DNA of 24,583 nt from a virus, in IMG/VR virus record IMGVR_UViG_3300014497_000223, positions 1-24,583 of that record; one strand, written 5' to 3'. The first letter of the stretch is position 1. Each line of letters begins with the position of its first letter. Under the pieces are notes generated by a model, which ran no database searches, was not told the DNA's origin, and worked only from the letters and a program-made list of their open reading frames with translations. Both the position numbers and the translations under genes were made by a program. Positions 13,912 to 20,285 of the stretch are shown piece after piece.

Positions 13912-14592
13912 CTACCAATGGTTCTTTATTTTCCGCCTGGGGACGGGGTGCGCGACATAGTAGACCCACGCCACTTCGTCGAAGTGGAAGTGCAGCACGG
14001 CGGTGCTGTTGTAGCTGCCAAACCGGTAGGCGCCGCGCGTGGAAAGCAAGCGCTTGATCATCGTCTGTCCACCCACAAGCCTCACGAGGACGTCGTCCTC
14101 CAATTCCGGCTCCGTCCCGGGCTCCACCAATGCAAAGTTGCCCGGCGTGTACACGGGAATCATGCTTTCTTCCGAGATCTCGACGAGAAACGCGTGCGGG
14201 TCCGTACTCGCGACCAAGCCATATTGATCGGTGACTCCTACGGGGTAATCTCCATCAGTCCAAACACGTTCGGGTAGACCGCCGGCGCCTTTTCCGACAA
14301 CCCAGATGCGCTTCGTGCGAGTCGGGTCGACTTCGATGGAGCCTTCAGGCATAGGTGGCACGTCGCCGTCGTCCCCACTGAGCATTTCGCCCTTGCCTGT
14401 GGCGAGCCAGCTGCTGTTTATCCGCAGATACGCCGCGATCTTGTCGCAGTTCGTCGCCTCCATCTCCTTCGTCTCGCCACGCACGATCTTGCGGATGCCC
14501 TGATACGACATCCCGACTGCGGCAGCAAGTTGGGAAATGGTGATGGCGCGCTTCTTCATTGCGCTGTCTAAGCGCTCGCCCAGTTCAACCAT
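13912..14592 (-). CDS. CI-like repressor with S24 peptidase domain
   Basis: The 226-residue protein has an N-terminal helix-turn-helix (~16-40, ITISQLAAAVGMSYQGIRKI) and a C-terminal LexA/CI-type S24 domain with catalytic Ser143 (EESMIPVY) and Lys180 (GQTMIKRLL). A likely self-cleavage site is Ala103-Gly104 in GKGAGGLPE; cleavage-to-Ser and Ser-to-Lys distances (39 and 37) resemble lambda CI. It should keep the prophage silent and be inactivated through RecA during the SOS response. The ATG at 14592 is chosen because the helix-turn-helix starts soon after. Translation beyond it upstream overlaps cro and the operators. Candidate PRM boxes lie at 14626-14654. Confidence 0.9.
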   Translation of the reverse strand: MVELGERLDSAMKKRAITISQLAAAVGMSYQGIRKIVRGETKEMEATNCDKIAAYLRINSSWLATGKGEMLSGDDGDVPPMPEGSIEVDPTRTKRIWVVGKGAGGLPERVWTDGDYPVGVTDQYGLVASTDPHAFLVEISEESMIPVYTPGNFALVEPGTEPELEDDVLVRLVGGQTMIKRLLSTRGAYRFGSYNSTAVLHFHFDEVAWVYYVAHPVPRRKIKNHW

Positions 14593-14625
14593 GGTTGCAT
14601 GGTCGCAGATCGGAAGTGAACTGCG

Positions 14626-14654
14626 GTTGTAAACTGACTTGAACTGTGGTTCAA
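14626..14654 (-). promoter_or_regulatory. PRM, repressor maintenance promoter candidate
   Basis: Read leftward: -35 TTGAAC (14649-14654), a 17-base spacer and -10 TACAAC (14626-14631). Predicted start near 14619, about 27 bases before the repressor ATG. It overlaps PR back to back, and two of the operators. Confidence 0.45.
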
Positions 14655-14655
14655 T
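14627..14655 (+). promoter_or_regulatory. PR early promoter
   Basis: -35 TTGTAA (14627-14632), a 17-base spacer and -10 TTCAAT (14650-14655). Transcription would start at about 14661-14663, at or next to the cro ATG. Confidence 0.55.
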
Positions 14656-14662
14656 TCCCTGC

Positions 14663-14872
14663 ATGCGCAAGTCAAAAGCCATTGAACTGCTGGGAGGAAC
14701 AACTGCTTCCGCCGCCGAAGCGGTGGGCGTCACCTATCAGGCGGTGGACAAATGGCCTGAGGAATTGCCCCCACGGATCTCGGACCGTGTGCTCGCGGTC
14801 CTGGCCCGTAGGCACCTCCCGGCCTCGTTGATCGGCGAGCTTGAGACCGTCGGCCAAAGGGCAGACGTCTGA
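14663..14872 (+). CDS. Cro-like repressor (P22 Cro type)
   Basis: The 69-residue protein is a small helix-turn-helix of the P22-Cro kind: KAIELLGGTTASAAEAVGVT, YQAVDKWPEELPPR, then RVLAVLARRH. It would bind the OR/OL palindromes and favour the lytic path. The ATG at 14663 has no ribosome-binding site and coincides with the predicted PR start, so the message is probably leaderless. An in-frame start at 14639 lies upstream of the predicted transcript and within the operator, so it is not used here. Confidence 0.8.
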   Translation: MRKSKAIELLGGTTASAAEAVGVTYQAVDKWPEELPPRISDRVLAVLARRHLPASLIGELETVGQRADV

Positions 14873-14913
14873 TCGATGTCCACCGGCCGCGGGTGCCAGC
14901 CCCTCAAGACGCT

Positions 14914-15180
14914 TCACGACGCCCATGTGGCGGGCGCTCGAAGCATGCCGACCGGCGAACCCAACACGCGCCTGCACAAATCGTCGAGCGCTGCGGTCCC
15001 TCGTGGAGCGTCGACGCCGCTGGCGCGCGCGCTCAACGCGCATACCTGGAGCCATGCGCCGACGCTTTCCCTGCTGAGCTCGGGCTCGACCTCCAGCAGC
15101 AATACCAGCTGCTGGAGGAATTGCTCGATCGCGTCGATCCGCTCGGTCGTCGTTGGGGGCGCTGCTTCCGTGGTTTCCAT
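14914..15180 (-). CDS. small minus-strand protein between cro and cII-like gene
   Basis: The 88-residue protein has sensible codon use and an amphipathic helix (ERIDAIEQFLQQLVLLLEVE) followed by ESVGAWLQVCALSARAS and ALDDLCRRVLGSPVG. It lies opposite to the rightward early transcript. Alternative starts are at 15195 and 15216; none has a good ribosome-binding site. Plus-strand frames here are Arg/Ser-rich and look like shadows. No family recognised. Confidence 0.45.
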   Translation of the reverse strand: METTEAAPPTTTERIDAIEQFLQQLVLLLEVEPELSRESVGAWLQVCALSARASGVDAPRGTAALDDLCRRVLGSPVGMLRAPATWAS

Positions 15181-15206
15181 GGCTATTTCTTTCATTCGAG
15201 GATTGC

Positions 15207-15743
15207 ATGAGAGCAACTGTCTCAGTTCCTGATCACCTCGCCTATGGTGGCGACGACCCCGCGCCCAACAGGGTGCGTGGACAGGACGTGGCCGATGCGG
15301 CCTACAACACAGCGCACGGATACCCCGGCGGCATTGGCGCCTTAGCCCTGCGCATGGGCGTCAATAAGAGCACGCTGACCAACAAGGTCAATCAGCAGAA
15401 CACCACGCATCACCTGAGCCTGCGTGAGGCGGTGGCGATGCAAGACTTGAGCGGCAACTACGCCGTCCTTTACGCAATGGCCGAGGCCTTGGGCCACACC
15501 TGCACGCGTGCAACGCCCGATCAATCGCTCGGGAATCCCATCGACGCGTTCATGCGTATGCAGGTCGCGGTGGCCGAGTTCAGTAGTTCGGTGGCAGATG
15601 CAGTGCGCAACGGCCCGGGCGCCGTCACCAGCAACCAGGTGCGGCGTGCCGACTACAACGCGCAGGAACTCATCGCATCCGTCGGGCACGTGCTCGCGAT
15701 GATGCGCGGCCACATGCGTTCGGCGCCGGAGTCGATGGCATGA
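15207..15743 (+). CDS. CII-like phage regulator (Phage_CP76 family)
   Basis: The 178-residue protein has DVADAAYNTAHGYPGGIGAL (~27-46), then ALRMGVNKSTLTNKVN (helix-turn-helix, ~46-61), HLSLREAVAMQDLSGNYAVL and YAMAEALGH. This matches the CP76/CII-type regulators of betaproteobacterial and gamma phages. The ATG at 15207 follows GAGGA. The C-terminal part (~115-178) is helical. It likely controls the lysis-lysogeny choice or early transcription. Its stop overlaps the next ATG (ATGA). Confidence 0.82.
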   Translation: MRATVSVPDHLAYGGDDPAPNRVRGQDVADAAYNTAHGYPGGIGALALRMGVNKSTLTNKVNQQNTTHHLSLREAVAMQDLSGNYAVLYAMAEALGHTCTRATPDQSLGNPIDAFMRMQVAVAEFSSSVADAVRNGPGAVTSNQVRRADYNAQELIASVGHVLAMMRGHMRSAPESMA

Positions 15744-15922
15744 GCGACCCCACCCCCCCATGCGAGCAATTCGCGCGCGTCGGACAGCGCGTTTTGTCAG
15801 TAACTACAGGGCACCTTTTTGGTGATATTTGTAACCGAAACGGGGGGTCCTCCCTGGCCCTAGGCCAAGAGGGTAATTCGAACCCCTCGCGGTGTGTAGT
15901 CAGCGGAGTGCGAACTTACTGA
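15740..15922 (+). CDS. possible 60-residue leader protein before the primase
   Basis: The frame starts at an ATGA overlap with the CII-like gene and its stop overlaps the primase ATG as TGATG, which favours real translation and coupling. The protein is not family-like: MSDPTPPCEQFARVGQRVLS then a Gly/Ser/Asn-rich stretch. Part of the same DNA (15841-15890) is a set of short palindromes. It could be a translated leader rather than a functional protein. Confidence 0.4.
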   Translation: MSDPTPPCEQFARVGQRVLSVTTGHLFGDICNRNGGSSLALGQEGNSNPSRCVVSGVRTY

Positions 15923-18345
15923 TGGCCTCGAATTACGACGACGTGCTGGGCCAGCTGCAGGCCGCGGGCCTGATCGTGGACAGCCTGGACATCGGCCGGC
16001 TGCGCCGCTGCCGTGTGGTCGATGACCGCGAGCGCCGTGGCTGGTACCTGCTGCACGAGATCCGCATGGACAACGGCGAGGACCTCATCGTCGGGAGCTA
16101 CGGCGTGTGGCGCGGCGCGGACAATAACGCGACGAAGGTGGAGCTGCGCAAGACCGAACTCAGCGCCGAGCAGCGCGACAGCCTGCGCAAGCGGCTCGCC
16201 GACGACAAGCGCCGCGCCGAGCAAGCGCGCCAGGCCGATGCCGATCGCGCGGCGGCCCGAGCCACCTCCGCCTGGCGCAAGTGCTCCGAGCAAGGTGACA
16301 GCGGCTACCTCCAGCGCAAGGGGGTGGGGGCGCATGGTGTGCGCTTCAGCCCGCAGGGCGCCATGGTCGTGCCGATGCTGGACACGGCGGGCCGTGTTCA
16401 CGGCCTGCAGATCATCCGGGACCGCAAGAAGCAGGGCGTGCGCCTCGAGAAGGAGTTCTGGCCCGCGGGCCTCGTGAAGAAGGGGCACTTCCACCTGCTG
16501 GGCATGGGCGGGCCGATCATGCTCGTAGCTGAGGGCTACGCGACGGCCGCCAGCCTGCACGAAGCTACGGGCCTGCCGGTCGCTGTCGCGTTCGATGCCG
16601 GCAACCTGCAGCCAGTCGCGGCCGAGCTGCGCAAGCGCTACAAGCTGGCGAAGCTGCTCATCTGCGCCGACGACGACAACACGCAGAAGTGCCAGCAGCC
16701 CGAGTGCAAGCGGCGCGTGTGGGTTGCCGACGGCCCGATCTGCCCGCACTGCGGCCAGCCGCACAAGGCGACGAACGCCGGCGTGTCCGCGGCCAGCCTC
16801 ACCGCCATGGCCGTCGGCGGCGGGTGGATGGTGCCAGGCTGGGCCGACCCTGAAACACGCCGCACCGACTGGCTGGAAAAGGGCGCGAAGCTCAACGACT
16901 TCAACGACCTGCACCTGGCCGAGGGCCTGCACGCCGTGCGTGCGCAGGTGGAGTCCCGCATCTCGGGATTGGGCTGGCGCGCGCAGGGCGCGGCGCGTGC
17001 CCCACACAGCAAGGGGAGTGGGGCCGACGGCAAGCCTGCGGCCGCGCCGCTGCGCCCCATCGATTCGCTCGACGAGCTGCTCGAGCGCTTCGCGCTGGTC
17101 TATGGCCAGGGCGGCGTCACCTTCGACCACCAGGAGCACATGCTCGTGGCGCTCAGCGACATGCGCGATGCGTGCCTGAGCCGGGAGACGCACCGCGCGT
17201 GGGCCGAGCATCCCGAGAAGCAGATCGTGCGTGTCACCGAGGTCGGCTTCGATCCAGCGTGCACCGACACCACCATCCACTGCAACCTCTGGGCAGGCTG
17301 GCCCACGGAGGCGAAGGCGGGGAAGTGCGAGTACCTGCTCGACCTGCTGCGCCACATGTGCGCCGGCGACAGCCGCCCGGATGCGCTGTACGAGTGGGTG
17401 CTGCGATGGATCGCCTACCCGATCCAGCACCCGGGCGCGAAGATGAAAACGACGCTCGTGTTGCACGGGCCGCAGGGCACCGGCAAGAACATGTTCTTCG
17501 AAGCGCTAATGGCGATCTACGGGCGCTACGGCCGCGTCATCGACCAAAGTGCGATCGAAGACAAGTTCAACGACTGGGCCAGTCGCAAGCTGTTCCTCAT
17601 CGCTGACGAAGTGGTGGCGCGGTCCGACCTCTACCACGTCAAGAACAAGCTCAAGGCCTTCATCACCGGGGACTGGATCCGCATCAACCCGAAGAATTTC
17701 TCGGCATACGACGAACGCAACCACGTCAACCTGGTGTTCCTGAGCAACGAGACGATGCCGGTGGTGCTCGAGCAGGACGACCGGCGGCACGCCGTCATCT
17801 GGACGCCCGAGAAACTGAGCCGCGAGTTCTACCGCGACCTGCTCGTGGAGCTGGAGAACGGCGGCGCTGCAGCGCTGCACGACTACCTGCTGCACGTCGA
17901 CCTCGGCGACTTCACCGAAGGCACGCTGCCACCGATGACCGAGGCAAAGCGCGAGCTGATCGACCTCAGCATGGACAGCCCGAGCCGCTTCTTCAAGGCC
18001 TTCGAGTCGGGCGAGATCGACGGCTTCCCGGCCAGGAACGCGCCGAAGCTGCTGAGCCCGATGCTGCCCCTGGACCTCTACGCCCTGTACGGGGCCTGGT
18101 GTCATCGCGTGGGCCTCAAGGCGCTGCATCAACCACGGTTCGCGAGCGAGCTGATGCGCAAGCACGGCGCCAAGACCCTTTCGAAGCGCTACGACCTCGG
18201 CGTGGGCGTGAAGGGCCCGTCCGGGGTCACGTTCCTGCCCGGTGGTGCCGAGTGCCCGGTCGGCGAACACGAGCCGACGTGGATCGGCGACAGGGCGCGC
18301 GCCTTCAAGGACTCGCTCAAGGTATTCCGCGAAGGGGGGCATTGA
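15922..18345 (+). CDS. phage primase-helicase (TOPRIM plus SF3-like ATPase)
   Basis: The 807-residue replication protein has an N-terminal region with a charged coiled stretch (~75-112), a TOPRIM-like domain (~195-255) with Glu204 in MLVAEGYATAASL and the acidic CADDD at ~248-252, and a zinc-ribbon-like insert (C257, C262, C274, C277). The C-terminal helicase/ATPase domain (DUF5906-like) has Walker A GPQGTGKN (516-523) and Walker B LFLIADE (557-563), followed by VFLSNE. It should synthesise primers and unwind DNA at the phage origin. It starts at the ATG within TGATG, coupled to the small upstream frame. The iteron array lies directly downstream. Confidence 0.9.
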   Translation: MASNYDDVLGQLQAAGLIVDSLDIGRLRRCRVVDDRERRGWYLLHEIRMDNGEDLIVGSYGVWRGADNNATKVELRKTELSAEQRDSLRKRLADDKRRAEQARQADADRAAARATSAWRKCSEQGDSGYLQRKGVGAHGVRFSPQGAMVVPMLDTAGRVHGLQIIRDRKKQGVRLEKEFWPAGLVKKGHFHLLGMGGPIMLVAEGYATAASLHEATGLPVAVAFDAGNLQPVAAELRKRYKLAKLLICADDDNTQKCQQPECKRRVWVADGPICPHCGQPHKATNAGVSAASLTAMAVGGGWMVPGWADPETRRTDWLEKGAKLNDFNDLHLAEGLHAVRAQVESRISGLGWRAQGAARAPHSKGSGADGKPAAAPLRPIDSLDELLERFALVYGQGGVTFDHQEHMLVALSDMRDACLSRETHRAWAEHPEKQIVRVTEVGFDPACTDTTIHCNLWAGWPTEAKAGKCEYLLDLLRHMCAGDSRPDALYEWVLRWIAYPIQHPGAKMKTTLVLHGPQGTGKNMFFEALMAIYGRYGRVIDQSAIEDKFNDWASRKLFLIADEVVARSDLYHVKNKLKAFITGDWIRINPKNFSAYDERNHVNLVFLSNETMPVVLEQDDRRHAVIWTPEKLSREFYRDLLVELENGGAAALHDYLLHVDLGDFTEGTLPPMTEAKRELIDLSMDSPSRFFKAFESGEIDGFPARNAPKLLSPMLPLDLYALYGAWCHRVGLKALHQPRFASELMRKHGAKTLSKRYDLGVGVKGPSGVTFLPGGAECPVGEHEPTWIGDRARAFKDSLKVFREGGH

Positions 18346-18371
18346 TGTCGCAGGGGTCGTTCGTCCAGTTC

Positions 18372-18620
18372 TGTGAGGCATGTGAGCTATCTGTGAGCCA
18401 TGGTGTGAGGCAAGAAAACCCAATGAAATCAACGCTTGTGAGGTATGTGAGGCATCCCGGCCTCACTCGCCCATGTGTGCGCATGCACAGGTGCGTGCGC
18501 ACACCCGCATGCACGTGCACCCGCCTGCATGCCTCACATACCTCACATACCCCACACGCCAATGCCGACAGGCACTTACGTGCGCACCCATGCCCCACAC
18601 CACCCCTCACACGCCTCACA
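18372..18620. repeat. mirrored iteron array, candidate replication origin
   Basis: Direct 9-mers TGTGAG(G/C)(C/T)A start at 18372, 18381, 18392, 18404, 18437 and 18446. Inverted copies (TGCCTCACA type) start at 18530, 18539, 18548, 18591, 18603 and 18612; the last four are less exact. The copies at 18438-18455 and 18529-18546 form a perfect 18-bp inverted repeat. Between them, ~18472-18524 is mostly alternating purine-pyrimidine. It lies directly after the primase-helicase gene. Confidence 0.75.
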
Positions 18621-18632
18621 AAAAAGGATGAG

Positions 18633-18884
18633 ATGGACGGAGAAGTGATTTCGAAGGTGATCCGCTGCACAGCGGCGAACGCGGCTGCGTTCGAGGCCAT
18701 GGTCAATGGCTGGCCGGAGCTGAAGGCGTTGGTGCGCCGCCTGCGCGCTGACGACCTGTTCCCGGGCCTGCGCGGGATGCAGGTGACGCTGACCGGCAGC
18801 CCTGCATGGGTCGGGAAGGGGTTGGCCGCAATCGCAACGGATAGGGCCGGCGATGCAGTCGTGGGGAGGCAGCATGCAGATTGA
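18633..18884 (+). CDS. small phage protein, 83 aa
   Basis: The ATG at 18633 follows AAGGATGAG. The protein has ISKVIRCTAANAAAFEAMVN, then PELKALVRRLRADDLFPGLR and QVTLTGSPAWVGKGLAAIAT; it is mixed helical/beta, family unknown. The same frame is open back to an ATG at 18345 (TGATG with the primase stop, good ribosome-binding site), which would give 179 residues, but the added part is encoded by the iterons and is unlike a folded protein. Its end overlaps the next gene by 11 bases. Confidence 0.55.
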   Translation: MDGEVISKVIRCTAANAAAFEAMVNGWPELKALVRRLRADDLFPGLRGMQVTLTGSPAWVGKGLAAIATDRAGDAVVGRQHAD

Positions 18885-19686
18885 CCTCAAGCTGGACGGC
18901 ATTGGCGCGGTGCGCAAGACCCTCGCGCGGCTGAGCGGTCCGCAGGCACGGGCTGCGTTCGCTGCCGCGCTCAACGACACGGCGTTTCAGGTGCGCCGCG
19001 TGATGCGCAGCGAGATCCAGAACACCTTCGACCGCCCGACGCCCTATGTCGTGAACAGTGTCTACGTTCGCCAAGCCACCGCGGAGCGCCTCGAAGTCGG
19101 CATCGAGCCGACCTACTTCGGTGGGAAGGGCATCGACCCGCAGCAGATCCTCCGCGCCCAGTCCTTCGGCGGCACGCGGCGCGACAAGCGCAGCGAGGTC
19201 GCGCTGCGCCGCGTGGGCATACTGCCCGCGGGGTACCAGACGGCAATCCCACGCGTGCCTTTTCCTGGCAGCGACGACGGCCGCGGCAACCTGCGCGCCG
19301 CCTTCATCGTGCAGCTCATCAGCTACTTCCAGGCGTTCGGGGAGCAGGGCTACAGGGCGAACGCCACGGTGCGGCGAAAGAAGGCCATCCAGCGCGGGAA
19401 AGAGCAGGCAGGGCCGTTGCTGCCCGGCCGCAAGCGCACCACCAACGGCCGTCGCTACCTCGTTGCATACGGCCGCCTGCGGAGCGGCCCGACTCGGCAC
19501 CTGGCGCCTGGCATCTGGGCCGCCAGTGGCACCGATGGCGTGCGCATGCAGCCGGTCCTGATGTTCGTTCGGGCGGGCGTATACCGCGCGCGATTGAGCA
19601 TGGATGCCGTGGCATCGAGGGCCAACCTCGACGAGTACCTCGCGCGCCGTCTGCGCTTTCGCATCCGCCAAATCGCAGGGGAGTGA
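18874..19686 (+). CDS. tail-like structural protein (GpZ-type, tentative)
   Basis: The 270-residue basic protein starts at the ATG at 18874 after GGGGAGG. Its N-terminal half resembles phage minor tail proteins of the lambda Z kind: an amphipathic start, ARLSGPQARAAFAAALNDTA and QVRRVMRSEIQ. The C-terminal half is Arg-rich (RRKKAIQRGKEQAGPLLPGR) and ends RLRFRIRQIAGE. Its position before the small terminase is unusual for a tail gene. The call rests on general character, not a clear signature. Confidence 0.5.
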   Translation: MQIDLKLDGIGAVRKTLARLSGPQARAAFAAALNDTAFQVRRVMRSEIQNTFDRPTPYVVNSVYVRQATAERLEVGIEPTYFGGKGIDPQQILRAQSFGGTRRDKRSEVALRRVGILPAGYQTAIPRVPFPGSDDGRGNLRAAFIVQLISYFQAFGEQGYRANATVRRKKAIQRGKEQAGPLLPGRKRTTNGRRYLVAYGRLRSGPTRHLAPGIWAASGTDGVRMQPVLMFVRAGVYRARLSMDAVASRANLDEYLARRLRFRIRQIAGE

Positions 19687-19688
19687 CC

Positions 19689-20285
19689 ATGGCCGACACC
19701 AACCTGATGACGATCGCCGAATTTTCCGCGCACCTCGGGTACGGGCGCACCTATGGCTACCAGTTGCAGAAAGAGGGCCGGCTCGTGATGGCCGAGGACG
19801 GCAAGCACGTCTTGGTGGCCGAGAGCATTGCTCGTGTGCGCGTCACCGAAGACCCCAGCAAGCAGGGCGTGGCTCAGCGTCACGCAGCGGCGCGGCTTCA
19901 GAAAGCCAGTCCTCCCGAGTCCGGCGTGGCTGCACCCGATATGCCGGCCGACGATGACCCCGACGCTGGCCCAGTTGGCGGCCCCGTGCCGCCCGGTTTC
20001 GACTTCCAGGTCGCGAAGGCGAAGCGCGAACACTTCGCCGCACTGGAAGCCGAGGTGTCGTACCGGGCTCGCGCGAAGGAACTGCTAGAGGCCTCGGAGG
20101 TGCGGGCAGCGGTGAGCGAGGTGATGACGGTGCTGCGCACCACCATCGAGGGGATGTCCCATCGGCTCGCGCCGGCGCTCACCGCGGCTGTAAAGGAAAG
20201 CGAAGTGCGGGCGATGTTGGATGCCGAGATCCGCTATGCCTTGGACACCGCATCGGCGAGTCTGGCGAAGTTGGGGAGGGTCTGA
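19689..20285 (+). CDS. terminase small subunit (Nu1-like)
   Basis: The 198-residue protein has an N-terminal winged-helix-type DNA-binding start (MTIAEFSAHLGYGRTYGYQL, ~7-26), a linker rich in Pro/Asp (~68-100), and a C-terminal helical region (~105-198) that would bind the large subunit. The ATG at 19689 has GGGGAG upstream; a GTG overlapping the previous stop (19683) is possible. It lies directly before the large terminase, with TGATG overlap. It recognises the packaging site (cos) and recruits the motor. Confidence 0.8.
   Translation: MADTNLMTIAEFSAHLGYGRTYGYQLQKEGRLVMAEDGKHVLVAESIARVRVTEDPSKQGVAQRHAAARLQKASPPESGVAAPDMPADDDPDAGPVGGPVPPGFDFQVAKAKREHFAALEAEVSYRARAKELLEASEVRAAVSEVMTVLRTTIEGMSHRLAPALTAAVKESEVRAMLDAEIRYALDTASASLAKLGRV

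Larger units (their letters stand above)
14583..14655. promoter_or_regulatory. OR operator cluster, three sites
   Basis: Sites resembling the OL palindrome lie at 14583-14600 (13 of 18 bases, overlapping the repressor start codon), 14615-14632 (12 of 18) and 14638-14655 (14 of 18, CTTGAACTGTGGTTCAAT). Start-to-start spacings are 32 and 23, the mirror of OL. The strongest site covers the PR -10 and the PRM -35. Confidence 0.65.

Noticed and set aside
15869-15890. tRNA T-arm-like sequence on the minus strand (GGTTCGAAT)
   Set aside because: The stem does not leave a 7-base loop, and no acceptor, D or anticodon arms are present.
15916-17466. 516-residue minus-strand frame opposite the primase
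   Set aside because: The plus strand has TOPRIM and Walker motifs; this is its shadow.
18372-18620. CRISPR-like short repeats
   Set aside because: Repeats are 9 bases, partly contiguous and present in both orientations, without equal spacers or cas genes.
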